Shown: positions 12,019-24,498 of the stretch, one piece after another
Layout of the letters: each line of letters starts with the position of its first letter
How positions within the stretch are numbered: position 1 is the stretch's first letter
Assembly: GCF_030445035.2 (NCBI RefSeq)
Contig: NC_080695.1
Location: 52,965,954 to 53,029,953 of the forward strand
Origin: Dasypus novemcinctus
Taxonomy: Eukaryota > Chordata > Mammalia > Cingulata > Dasypodidae
Direction of reading: 5' to 3'
Length of the DNA: 64,000 nucleotides
Notes under the pieces: model-generated
The model's input: only the letters and a program-made list of their open reading frames with translations
The model's database searches: none
Told to the model about the DNA's origin: nothing
Program-made: the position numbers and the translations under genes

Positions 12019-15000
12019 AAAATTAATTTATTGAAGTATATCACTCACACACAAACATACATAAACAATAAGTGTATAATAATAGTTGTGAACTTACAAA
12101 ACAAACATACACAACATCATACAGGACTCCCACAACCCACCCGACAGTCAACAAATTGCACTGCTGCCAAACCTCCTCAACTAATGATTAAAGAGCACTG
12201 TGAAAATATTATTACTAACCAAAGTATTTTCCCCCAACCTACCCTATTATTATCTTTATGTCATTTATATAAGAACATACATAAACAATTAAGTAAAAGT
12301 TAAGCATAGTAAAAGTTGTGAAATTACAAGCAGACATGCATAACATCATACAAGGGTCCCATACATCAACCCTCCACCAACACCTTGCATTGTCATGAGG
12401 TGTTTGTTACAAATTATGAAAGAATATTGTCAAAATCTTACTACTAATCATAGTCCTTATCTTACATTTGGTGTGTTCTCCCCCCAACCACCTTAATATT
12501 TTTTTAATATATTTTTTATAACAGAAGTTGTAAATGTATAAAACAATCATGCACATATGCAGAATTCCCAAACAACACCCCTCCATCAACACATTACACT
12601 GTGGTGGAACATTTGCTACAGATAAGATAATATCATTGCTACCATGTCCACAGTATACAGTTGGCTCACATTTTCCATACTGCCTGAGTATCAACACAGT
12701 ACATCTTTTGCATAGATGTAAGAATATTATATTCTTACTGCTAACCAGAGTCCATAGGTCAATCCAGCTGTATTTTTCCCATACTTCTCCACATTCCCAA
12801 CACCCTGCAGTAGTGATATACATTTGCTTGACCTCACAAAGGACACTCTTGCATCTGTACCATCAACTACAATTCTCATCCACCTCTTGGTTTACTGTGC
12901 TATTCATTTCCTAGATTATTCTCTAGCATTCTGTCAACTGGCATTTACATACCTAGACTACCATTTTCAGTCACATCCCAATTTATAAGCTGTTACTGTG
13001 TGTAACCATCCACTGTATACATTTCCACACTTTTACAGTAAAGTTAATTAAAACTTCTACATACATTAAATATCAGTAGTTCATTTCAGTCCTCCTCTTA
13101 TCTCCTTTAAGAATACACCACCTACCACCAGGTCTTGAAGATATTTTCCAATAATTTCTTCTAGAAGTTTTATGGTTCTTGCTTTTATTTTTGTTTTTGA
13201 TCCATTTTGAGTTAATGTTTGGATAAGGCATGAGATAGGGGTCCTCTTTTTCTTCTTTCAGCTATAGATCTCCAATTCCTTCAGCACCATTTGTTGAATG
13301 GATTGTTCTGCCCAAGCTGTGTGTTTGACAGGTTAGTCAAAAATCACTTGATGATACATGTGAGGGTCTATTTCTGAACCATAAATTTGGTTCCATTGAT
13401 CTATTGTGTCTGTCTTTAAACCAGTACCATGCGGTTTACCACTATAGCTAGGTAATATGATTTAAGGTCTGAAGATAAGGGTTCACTTTTTCTTTTTATG
13501 ATGGTTCTGGCTATGCAGGACACTTTATACTTCCAAATAAATTTGGTGATTGTATTTTCAATTTTTTCTTTAATGCTGGTGGAATTTTTATCAAGATTAC
13601 ATTGACTCTGTAAATCAATTTGAGTAGAATTCACATCTTAATAATATTTAGTCTTCCAAACAATGAGCATGGAATGTTCTTCCAGTCTTTTTTTAGGCCT
13701 TTTTTGATTTCTTTGAACATTGAGTTGCAATTTTCTAAATACAAGTGCTATATATCATTGGTTAAGTTTATTCCTGACTATTTGAGTTTTATCTGTCATT
13801 TTATTTTCACCACTCTTTTGACACTTTTAGTTACTTTTATTGATATAATCTTAATTTCTAAACTCTTTTCCAGGTCTCTCGCCTGTCTTTTTTTTTCAGG
13901 CTCTAGCACACCCTTTAGCATTTCCTGAAAATCTGATATCTTGCTTAGAAATTCTCTCAGTTTCTGTTTATTTGTGAATATTCTAATCTCATCCTCATTC
14001 TTGAAAGACTGTCTTGCTGGATATAAGATTCTTGGCTGGAAGTTTTTTTCTTGTAGTATATTAAATATATCAGACAACTGTCTTCTTGCTTCCATGGTTT
14101 CTGCTGAGAAATCAGCACTTAATCTCATTGGATATCCCTTATATGTTATGCATTGCTTTTCTCTTGCTGTTCTCAGAATTCTCTGTCTTTGGCATTTGAC
14201 ATTCTGATGAGTATGTGTCTCAGAGTTGGTCTATTCAGATTTTTTTGGATGGGAGTATGTTGTGTTTCTTGGCCATGGGTATCAAGGCCTTTCAATAGGG
14301 TTGGGGAATTTTCTACAATTATTTCTTCAAATATTTCTTCTGCCCCTTTTCCCTTCTCTTCTCCTTCTGGGACACCCATGACATGTTTGTTTGGTTGATT
14401 TTTGCTGTCATTTAGTTCCCTGAGACCTTGTTCAAAGTTTTCTTTTCTTTATCTGTTCTTTTGTATGTTCACTTTCAGAGGTCATTTCTTCAAGCTCATC
14501 AATACTTTCTTCTGCTTCCTCAAATGTGCTATTATATGATTCCAATTTTTAAATTTCATCTACTGCACCTTTCACTCCCATAAGATCTGCTATTTTTCTA
14601 TGTATGCTTTCAAATTCTTCTTTGTGCTCATCCAGTGTCTTCTTAAAATCCTTATTCTCTTTAGCCATCATTGAATTTATTAAGGGGATTTGTTTGAACA
14701 TCTATGATTAGTTGTCTCAACTCCTTTATGTCATCTGGAGGCTTATCTTGTTCCTTTAATTGGGCCATAGCTTCCTGTTTCTTGGTGTGGATTGTAATTT
14801 TTGTTTGGTGTCTTGGCATCTGGATAACTAGAGTATTTATCCTGGGTGCAGTTTTTCTCTTTAGTTGAGGGCTTCCTGCCCTTTCTCTCTTGCTGTTTGT
14901 GCAATAGGAGACAAGCATGTAGTTGGTGCTGTAAGCTGTGGAGGCTCAAGCTGCCCTCATTGTGCCAGGGGCCAATGAAGCTTCTTCCAACTTTCTCCTC

Positions 15001-16368
15001 TGCCATGGGTAGGGACAGAGTCACAGTTGTGTGGAATAATCCAAGTCATGCAGGCCTGGACTGTAGTCACTGAGAGACTAATGAGGCTTCACATCTTTCT
15101 CCCCTGCCTGTGGCAGGGATGGAGCTGCAGGTGTGGGCAACAATCTATGCAGTGTGGGTGCAAGATGATCACAGTTACCCCAGTTGACTTCCAATTTTCA
15201 ATCTGTGCCAGCCAAATTTACCAGCAGTTACCTGGATAGCCTGGAGCATGGCCCACCAGGCTCCTCCATGAGAGAGATGGGCCTGAAACCTAGGCTAGGG
15301 CTGGAGGCTGATCTGGGTGAAAGAAACTGGTTCCTACCATCACTGTGATTTTTGGTCAACCTGGCTTCCCCTCAGGCTGGGGGCAGAGTCAAAATGGTGG
15401 CCACTGGCCTGTTTCTAAATTGGGCTGATTCACACCCCAGCTATTCTCAGGGTTACATCTTAGCCAGCTAAGTCTACCAATCAATAGCTGAAATCGGCAG
15501 CCAACTGCCTACTTCTTCCATTTTTGGAAAACATAGCTTCCAATTCCAGTCACAGAATAGCTCCTGGGATGGCTCCTATCACCAGTGTAGGATAGTCATT
15601 GGCCTCTCCGGGTTGGCCGGTAATTTCTCAGAGAGTCTGGTGCAGGTCCCCACATCTTTCTCCCTGTTGGCAGTGGCACTGCGGCCTAGGCTAAAGCTGC
15701 AATCTAATCTGGATGGAAAGAAGCTGGTCCCCACCAGGACTAGGATTTTCAGTCCACCCAGGTTCTCCTCATGCCAGGTGTGGAGCTAAGATAGCAGCTC
15801 CCAGCCTCTTTCTGGCTTGGACAGAACTTTAGCTGTTCTCAGGATTATACTTTAGCCCACTGAATTTACTCATCAGTAGCTGAAATTGGTGCCCAGCCAC
15901 TGTTCCTCCCCCACTTTGGGGAAGTGGATCTTTCAATTCCAGCTGTGGAACAGCTCCTGAAGTGACTTGTGCCTCCAGTAGAGGATGGGCACCAGCCTCC
16001 GTGCTGTGGAGAGCTCTACTTGCATGTCTTCACTGCTGTTGGGCAGTCCCCTCCTTCCATTTCTTCAAGGATGTTGCAGGATGCTTTTCTGGCCTCCTGG
16101 AGCCCCTAAACAGGTGCTTCAGCTAGCTCTGGAGAGCTCTGTATGTTTACTAACTGCTCTGTAGAAGGAGCTGACCCTAGGAACTCTTTACTCTGCCACC
16201 ACATTGCTGTATCTACTACAAATTTGGTGGCTTTGGGGAACTGCTTCTAGGGCCCAACCCCTGGCATGATACAGGAGGATGCCCAGGCACTGTGGGAAGG
16301 AGGCAGCATTGCAGTATGGCTCCCAGCTTGATGTTCCTCTGGCCTGGGTGAAGAGGGAATGCACCTGG
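12019..16368 (-). mobile_element. LINE-1 E: HAL1-like L1 lacking most of ORF2
   Basis: Flanked by the 12 bp duplication GTCATGCTTTTT (12007-12018 and 16369-16380), which rejoins L1 C's endonuclease sequence. On the minus strand: a GC-rich 5' UTR about 16368-14870; ORF1 about 14850-13796 (coiled coil KITIHTKKQEAMAQLKEQD, RRM with MGVPEGEEKGKG, C-terminal IRLSADFSAETMEARRQ and FLSKISDFQEMLKGVL), broken by frameshifts; only about 650 bp of ORF2-like sequence at 13800-13140; then a ~1.1 kb 3' tail to 12019. Endonuclease and most RT are absent, as in half-L1 (HAL1) elements. The tail and its junction to the ORF2 remnant recur at 33110-34450. Confidence 0.78.
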
Positions 16369-18571
16369 GTCATGCTTTTTGGTCCATTTTACCAGTTTCT
16401 GTCTTTTGACTTGAGAGTTTAATTCATTTACATTTAAAGTCACTATTGATGATATAGGACTTTATTCTGTCATTTTCCTATTTAACCTCCATAAGTCTTA
16501 TATCGTATTGTATCTCACTTCCGTTAATACCTACTGTGGCAGTTTGAGATTATATATGAATTTCAAAAAGAGAGACTATGTTTGTAATCTGGTCTGTTCC
16601 TCTGAGTGTGATACCTTTTGCTTGTATTAGATTCAGTTGAGATGCCTTTGATTAAATTATGTTAAGATTAGGGCTTTGATTTGACCACCTCACTAGGGTA
16701 ATAACTCAGTGTAAGTTTCTGCCCTCTTGGTGGGCTATATAAATGGGCACTCACTCAAGAAGATACACAGAAGATACACAGAAGAAGAGAGGCAAAACTT
16801 TGTCAGTTTTGATCCTGGGGCCCCGCAGAGAGCTGAGGCATTCACCTGATAGTTTGAGGCTGAAGAGCCCAGAGTCCTGAACAGCTGAGAAGGACCAGAA
16901 AGAAACGAGCTCTGCAGCATGCAGCTGAGGTTGGGAAGAAGCTGGGCCCAAGGAGCTTTAAGAGGAAGAGGAAAACTGAACCCTCACAGAGATCAACAAT
17001 CAACTTGCTTCAACATGTGGCAACAGACTTTGTTGAGAAAGTACCTTGAGTTGAACTCTTTAGGACCTTGTAACTCTAAGCTTTTTCCCCAAATAAATAC
17101 CCTTTATAAAAGCCAAAAGATTTCTGGTACTTTGCTCCAGCATTCCTTTGGATGACTATTACACCTATTTTATATTGATTTGTGTGTATGTTGTGCCATA
17201 TTGAGTGATTTCTCATTTCTATCTGGATGCATTTTTCATTTATTTTTCTCATGGGGCTAAATATAACATCTTAAATATGTAAAAATCATATTTTGTTTGA
17301 TACCAACTTAACTTCAATAGCACACACATATAGTTTTCCTATATGCCTTGTCCTCCCCACCTTTTATGTGCTTTTACACTTATATCTTTGTACATTGTAT
17401 GCCCAAAAACATAGATTCATCACTACTTTTTATACATTTGCATTTTAGCATCTGTAGGTAATAACAAGTGAAGTTACATACTAAACAATACAATTCAATA
17501 ATACTGGCATTTGTAATTACCCAAATGGTAACCTTTACCACAGGTCTTTCTTTATGCTACTTCAAGCCATTGTTGCAGTTCTTTCCTTTCAGTCTGAAGA
17601 ACTCCTTTTAGCATTGCTCATAGGGTTGGTCTAGTGGTGATGAATCCCCACAGCTTTGGTTTACCTGAGAATGTTTAAACTCTTCATTTTTGAAAGACAG
17701 TCTTGCCAGATATAAAATTCTTGGCTGACAGTTGTTTTCCTTCAGTGCTTCAAGAGTTTCAACCCATTGTCTTCTTGCCTCCATGTTTATTGATGAGAAA
17801 TCAGCACTCAATCTAATTGGGACTCCCTTGTACATAACATGTTGCTTTTCTCTTGCAGATTTCAGAACTCTCTTTTTGTACTTTGCATTCAAGGTGTATT
17901 CAATATTATGGGCTGTATTTTTCTTCAAGTTATCCTGACTAGTGTTCTCTGAGCTTCCTGGATATGTACAGTCATGTCTTTTGCTAAGTTTGGGAATTTC
18001 TCTGTCATTACTTCTCTGACTATTCATTTGCCCCTTTCCTTTTTTAACCTCTGGGACTCTCAATATACATAGCACATGGCTGTCTTAAGCTTTTTTCACT
18101 TATTACATATATTTTTTCTATTCCTCATTTCAAGTATATTATCTTCAAGTTCACTGGTTCTTCCTTTGGCCAGCTTCAATCTGCTCATGAAACACTCTTG
18201 GGAATTTTTCATGTCAGTTATTGTGGTCTTGAACTGCATTAGATCTGTTGGTTCCTTTTCATAATTTTATCTCTTTGCTCAGAATCTCATATTGCTCAAT
18301 CATTGTTTCCCTGATATTCGATAGTTCTTTCTCTGTACTTTCTTTCACTTCCTTTGGCATTTTAAAGATCACTTTTTAAAGGTTTTGTTCAGTATGTCTA
18401 CATTCTCATTTTTCATTTGTGTTTTTTGAATTTTTATCCTCCTCCTTAAGATTGGTCATTATTTCCTGTTTCTTTGATTGTCTCTTTTGTTGCACGCTGT
18501 ACATTTTAATATTTAAAAAATGTTAACTCTGGAATTTATTTCCTGAGATATCTGTTTCTTGGTATTATAAC
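16369..18571 (-). mobile_element. LINE-1 C, part 2: ORF2 start and ORF1
   Basis: Resumes L1 C: the ORF2 N-terminus at 16443 (MTLNVNELNSQVKRQKLVKW) and ORF1 at 18075-17608 (RILYLARLSFKNE, IRLSADFSSINMEARRQ), with an N-terminal coiled-coil region to about 18560. Broken frames. It is interrupted by a solo LTR at 16535-17163 and by LTR 2 at 18572. Confidence 0.78.
16535..17163 (+). mobile_element. Solo LTR 1
   Basis: A 629 bp element beginning TGTGGCAG and ending TTACA (TG...CA), with a near-perfect 5 bp target duplication (CCTAC / CCTAT). TATATAAATGG at 16736 is TATA-like, and AATAAATACC near 17093 is a polyadenylation signal in the expected place. No internal retroviral region. Its 5 bp duplication would suit a MaLR/ERVL-type or class I LTR; the family name is uncertain. 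Confidence 0.65.
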
Positions 18572-20639
18572 TCTGGCAGTCTGAGATTATTTTATAAATC
18601 CAAAAAGAGAGAGATTATATTTTTTAACTAATCTATTCCTGTGGGTGTGATACATTTGACTGCATTTAATTTGGCTGAGGGACCTTTGATTAGATTACTT
18701 GGTAAGATCATTTTAGGGTTTTTTTTTTCATTCCCTGAGAAGCTAGTATTTTATTTGGTATTATGCATTTAATATGGAGAAAACTGTATAAAAATGCTTT
18801 GGTAAACAAAGAAATTAAGAATAATGCTGTTTCAAGAACTACCTTGGAAAATAAAAGTTAATAGACTAGCTAAAATTGAAAACACCACTGATTTCAATTT
18901 TACTTATATGATGGTGTTTGACCAATCAACGTACAACTGAGCTGAACAAAAATTTTATATGCTCACTGCCTGAATATGGAAGGGAATTTTTGTCTTTTTG
19001 TCAGTTAGTAGAAACATTTTTCCCTGGACAAATATACACAAATAAGAGGGTAAAACTCTTACCCATGTGCAACTTCAATGCAGGAAAATTAATTTGATTA
19101 AAAACAATTTGAAATGCTGAGCAAACATTAAAATCTTGGAGCAGAAATTCCAGAAAATTCTAGCCCAAGCACAGGAAATACTAGACTGCAGTTCTCCTGT
19201 GTTAGAGAAAAACATCCTTGGCAAGTTAGGCTAAGCACATAAAATACCATGCTCATTCTGCTTCAGCCATAGCCCCCTTAAAAAGGCCATGCAGGAGTGG
19301 GATCTGTGGTTAAGAAAGAGTATTACAGGACAATTTGTCTTTTCCTGTATTTTACAAATCCACCACAGAAATGGGGGTGGAGGGACTCTTTTATTTTTAA
19401 ATACAGATATTGAGAGAGAAAAAGAAGACTGAATGAATGCAACTCACAAATACATTCACAGGGAAAGAAAATAAGCCTATGTATTGTCTTAGCCTTATTA
19501 GTATGGGGTAGTAGCAAAGCAAGAGAAGCAATCCTAGATGAGGAACTCAGTGACAAATTTAAAATCACAAAAATGAATGAGATTGGAGGGTCAATGAGAG
19601 CATTTTATGAAGAAACTGGGGACCGAGTCAGAATGGGATGTGATGCAGTACATATTTCTTTGCACAATGCTGTGCTTTATGACTAAGGTACATTATAATG
19701 TGTGAATAACAAAGCATTGGGCACTCCAGTCATATGTAACTCACCCTTGCTACCCTAACACTCAAATTATTATTTGCAATAACATTTCTTTAAACAAAAC
19801 AAAACAAAACCAGATTATTTCGAGCATAATGTGTCTGCTATTTCAGGCATGCAAAGGTGCCAAAAACAACCTGAGCAAGATCAAGGTGACAGGGGTGAAA
19901 GTGGCAGAGGAGGGGGCAAGGATGAGGGCCTGGTCCCGAATGGTCTCCAGGCGGTGTTTTCTCTCCTGTGAGGCTGGGGATGCCCAGTGGGGTGAGCAGT
20001 CAGCTACAGTCACCGAAGCCCCGAATGACCAGGAGTGGGGTGCCCCCAATGCTCAGGGCCACTTGGGCTCAGGCTAGCCATGCAGCCAGGATGCATAGGT
20101 GGGTGGACTACCCAGGGACCAGCTCCTTCCCTTGCACAGGACACCTGGGCTGACTGGCCAGCCCCACCTGCAGCCACCAGTAACCACCTACCCTCTAGGT
20201 CACCGCCAGGGCTTCTGATTGGACTACACGGTAGGGCATGGTTCATGTTGAATCTCCACCCTCTTGCTGGACCTGATGAAAAAGGAGACACAGACAGGAA
20301 AAAGAAGCTGCCATATTTTTTTCCTGCCATGTGAGAGAGGACTAGAAGCTCACTTAAGCATGAAGGCCCCAAAATGCTGGGCCCATGTTGCTGCTCAAAA
20401 AGAGATAAGCCCTCCACATGGTTTGCCTACCTCTGCAGAAAGGCAGAAACCTCAGCAGATATCATCGGCCATCTCACTTCAAAACATGGCAGCTGAATTT
20501 GGTGAGAAAGCCCCTCTTATGATGACTCAATTTGTACTTTTCAGCCTTGGAACAGTGAGCTTTTACCCAAAAAGTCCCCTTTATAAAAGCTAGCCTATTT
20601 CTGGTACTTTGTATTGGCAGCCCTTTGGCAAACTAAACA
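18572..20639 (+). mobile_element. LTR 2, related to LTR 1, split by an insertion
   Basis: 18572-18718 matches the 5' part of LTR 1 (GGCAGTCTGAGATTAT, CCTGTGGGTGTGATAC) and about 20232-20639 matches its 3' part (CCCTTTATAAAAGCTAGCC, TTTCTGGTACTTT). The whole is flanked by a perfect 5 bp duplication ATAAC (18567-18571 and 20640-20644). The ~1.5 kb in the middle is foreign (next entry). Confidence 0.62.
18719..20231 (-). pseudogene. Putative processed retrocopy of unknown transcript
   Basis: Insertion inside LTR 2. On the minus strand it ends in an A run (plus 18719-18730) with AATAAA about 20-25 bp upstream, as in a processed mRNA. The 5' portion (19840-20200) is GC-rich with a minus ORF at 20049-19843 ending LRLFLAPLHA; the rest is AT-rich, like a 3' UTR. 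TAGGG occurs at both edges (18714-18718, 20232-20236), a weak target duplication. I do not recognise the parent gene. Confidence 0.4.
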
Positions 20640-20644
20640 ATAAC

Positions 20645-21695
20645 CAATGGTGTTAAGATAGAGATGTTCTTGAGGCTCAGCTTTCCTATCGAGAAGGTCT
20701 GCCCAAGGCAAGTGCAGTGTGCAGGTTTTCTCTGTCTTTCCGGGCCTCTTTCTTGTCCTAGGTTTTGCTTGTTAGTTGTTTCAGTGTTCCCCTGTTTAAG
20801 GGAGTTTGCTTGTCCCCTCTGTTTCCCAAGAGACAGACTTCCCTCTCCCAGGTACTGGAAGCTGGCAGGCCTTTGTCTCAGGCCCTCTGTCTCTATAGTT
20901 TTTTACACTTCTCTCATTGTCTCAGGCTACTTTTCCCTGGAGGGCAAATTCTGTGAGGCAGTCACCCCTCAAGAGGCCTTTCCCATGTCAGTCTTTCCAG
21001 ACAAAACAGGGCCAGGGACCCATTAAGGGGACAGAGACCAGCTCCAAAGTCCCTAGGGTGGGGATTAGGAAGGGCTTCCAAAAGCTTCTCTGACAGCTCC
21101 CCAAAGCTGAGCTTTCCTGGCCTTCCCAGCAAATGCAGCCCTTTAGCTAGCTGTCCCCTGCAGCCCTGAGGAAGTGCTGCATCTTTAAATCTCCATGGCC
21201 TCTACTCCTGTCCAAGAAAGGGTGAACCAATAGCTCCCCTCAAAGCTGGAACCCAGTGATCCAAATTTGCTAACCAAAGCTCTAGTTACTGACTGGTTGT
21301 GCCCACCCAGGTTTTGGGGAAGGGGATTTTTATGTTGCTTTCTGTCACCAGCAGCTAGCCAGGGACTGAACCCCATGGCAGCCTCCTTGAAAGTGGGGAA
21401 TGGCACTAGTAGCCACCATGCAGGGAGAGCCATTTACTGTTCTTTACTACAGTTTATCAGCCTGTTCCTCACACTCTTCCCTGGATGCTGTACAGTGTTC
21501 TTCTGGCCCTTAAGAGTTTGAAAATGGTTGTTTGAGTCCACTCCTGCCTGTTTACCAGTTGGTTTTGGTGGAAACATTGAGTCCTGGAGATCCCTACTTC
21601 ATCATCTACAATGGAAGTTTCTACTGGCACATGCAATGTGAATGATCTCATCCAGGATTTCATTAGTCCCTTCAAAAGTTTTGATGTTATTCCTC
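20645..21695 (-). mobile_element. LINE-1 C, part 3: 5' UTR
   Basis: Moderately GC-rich DNA directly continuing L1 C after LTR 2. The minus strand near 21675-21480 (CAACTGGTAAACAGGCAGG, GGCCAGAAGAACACTGTACA) resembles old L1M 5' ends. An A18 run at about 21698 marks the edge. This puts the 5' end of L1 C near 21.7 kb. Confidence 0.55.
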
Positions 21696-21699
21696 AAAA

Positions 21700-24059
21700 A
21701 AAAAAAAAAAAAACATATTAAGATGAGATATTACATTTACTTCTGTTTTTAGAATGTAATCTAGGAAAAAAAGATAGCTTTACTTTAAATTTACTTTATC
21801 AGGGAGAATCTTATTTTTCTGCTTAGTATCTTGAACTTATTTCTTTGATTCATTGATTTATACAAATACATAATAAAAGACTCAGAATTCAAACATGATA
21901 TAGGGCTTGCAAAACCTGTCTTTAAGTGGGTGATTCCTTACACAAGTAAAGCATCAATTTAAACATTTGATGTTTCCTTTGAATTTATACTGTTTATGGA
22001 ACATAATGTAATAAAACACCAAGATTAAAGAAGAGATAATAAAATACCTGAAATACAAGATGAAAGTAATTCAAGGTGAACCCATGAAAAAATATTGATT
22101 GGATAATTGCACCATCTGTTTAAACCAGATTTTTTTTTCTTACAAGTTATTTGTTTTCCTTGATGGAATTATTTATCTTGACTGAAGTTTTCTTTAAATT
22201 AACTAAAAGTAGGTTTAAAATGGTTTTTCAGATTATTGGGGAAAACCAAGAAAATTGAACTACTCCATTGTTTTCACAGCAAAAGCACCCTGTCTGACAC
22301 TATGTGGTAAATGGATTCTTAGCATTACTACAGTGTTGGAAAAAAACATTTTTTAATAAATGGCATTTAAATTTATGAAAATGAATAAATATGAAAATAA
22401 GAACCTTAACTCAGTAATATTCCCATTTAGTTTTATTTCAATGAAGGAAAAACACAGTAAAATATTTTAAACTAATATCTTGATTTTTTACTAAGCCCCA
22501 TTCTTCTTTAAAAAAAAGTCTGAGCATTGAAAATAGCTATACTATCACTAGAGATAAAACAGAGAAAAGTCAAGCAACTTGTCTACCTACATCTCTGTGG
22601 TTTAATTGTCAAGGGAAATCAATTAGTCACTGTAATCCTTTTAAAGTGCACATGGTTGAGACTTGGCTTTATGACTTGGTTGCTAGAGTACACTGGACAA
22701 GTCACAATAGCTTTAACATACAAGACTTTAAAATTTCCCAAGATGAGAATGCTGTCTCCCACCAGACAAGGAATCAACAGCATGAAGCACCCACTTTCCA
22801 GGGGGATGCCATATACAGCAGCCCCTGAAAAAGGCAGAAAGCCACACTACTCTCACTGGCATCTCATTCTCTCCTCTGACCAAAATGTGTACACCAAAAT
22901 GTGTAGCTCACACTTGTAACCATCCCAGTGCTGCCATCCCTGTAAGAAACAGAAGCAATTATTATCATGCTGGCTCTCAACAGATGGCACCATTTCATAA
23001 TCACTCCCTATGAAGCACATACAGAATTCATTATCCCCATTTTGCATCATGTTCTTTCTGGCTCATTCTCCACTAAATTAGTGGCCCATCCTGAGTCATT
23101 TGCCCTCCAGGCAAAAGGTAAGGCTACCCTTTAGGTAGCCTTATCTGGACTGGACACTTCTCCCAGACTTAAGCTCCATGATAGGCACCGAGAATGTATT
23201 ACCAGGTTTACTTTGCTGCTACAGCCAGGTCATGTCAAAACGCTCTCTGCAACCTTAATAAATCTGTCAAATTAAACTCATCCTCTTCTCCACACTCTCA
23301 TCATTTGCTCTGCCTCCTGGTCTCCTATCTCAATTGGTGGCCCCACTCCCTACTCCATCATTTAGGAGACTACCCAGGAAAGTATTATTTCCAAAAAGTA
23401 CAAGTAAACCAAACATCAGAAGTCACCTACAGTGAAAATATTACAGAGACAATATAACCCTAAAATATTACTTTGATAAATACCTGGCTTTACTTCAAAG
23501 AGTGAAAAACAAAATTACATTTGATGTCAAACATATTAATAAAGTCTATATTTCCTGAAAAAGCAACCAAAATCTTAATCCAATAAAAACTATAATAATG
23601 GTTTTTAGTTCAACATAAAGAATTCAAGGCTTAAAAATAAGAAAAAAGTAAGAATTTCCTTCATGAACCATTTCTGTAAAGAGTTTAAGGTAAATACTTT
23701 ATACTCCATTCTTGCATGCTATTAAATGTATACCAATCAACTTAACTTTAAAAATGGAAATGACATTTTTATAATAAAAGGTACTCATGTGTCATTTACC
23801 TGAACTTATGTTTTGGTCAACCTCTATAGCCATAACAAGTTTTAAACCAAACATTGTTTTAAAAGCTGCTGAGTAAACAAAAGAGAAAGCATAATTTTTG
23901 AACTAGGATATGCCTCTTTTGACAGAAAACATCTTTAAAAAATCTATTTTTTAATAGCTGGCAATTTTCTGACCTGACAAACTTTGAATAAATCAGATCC
24001 TATGATTTTGCCAGACCATTGGAAACAGAGGCCACCAAATAAGAGAGGAGGAGGGAGAG
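21700..24059. other. Unique AT-rich intergenic DNA
   Basis: No exon, SINE or LINE that I can support. The ORFs here are short and lack domain features. A perfect 10 bp hairpin lies at 23119-23143. Confidence 0.5.
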
Positions 24060-24065
24060 GAAGAG

Positions 24066-24483
24066 TGTCCCAAACCGGGGGGGGGGGGGGCGGGGCGGAT
24101 TCCAGGGGCCTGTGGGAAGAAGTGGGGGGGGGGCAGGAGATGAGAAAGAATGGAGGCAAGACAGGATTCTGATCAAGCCTCATTTATTGGAGGTAGAACA
24201 TGGGAATTTATACTGAGGGAAGGGAACGTGTCCACAGGTGATAGGCTGGTCTCGCGGGTGGCAGACGTCCAAGGAGGGGATTGGCTGAAAGTTCGTGCCG
24301 GGTCTGTGGAGTTTTGTGCCTTGCGCATGAGTATTGCAGTGGTCACCAGAGTTGCGGCGGGAAGGGGAGAACAAAGAAAGAGGAATAAGAAGGAGGAAAT
24401 GGCAGGGCAGGGCTGTGGTAGTTATGAAATCCGTCATGTTGTTGGAGGCTGTAAACAGACCTTACAGCGGGAGGCTCCCCATA
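24066..24483 (-). repeat. 3' LTR of class II provirus
   Basis: About 418 bp, matching 30957-31364. The inner edge reads TATGGGG instead of the canonical TGTGGGG. On the minus strand TATAAA (24212-24207) precedes AATAAA (24188-24183), the order expected for U3/R. A run of about 13 G near 24079 differs in length from the other LTR. Confidence 0.9.
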
Positions 24484-24498
24484 GGTCCCCCTTCTCTG
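24484..24498 (-). promoter_or_regulatory. Polypurine tract
   Basis: AGAGAAGGGGGACC on the minus strand directly abuts the start of the 3' LTR, the position of the plus-strand primer in retroviruses. Confidence 0.75.
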
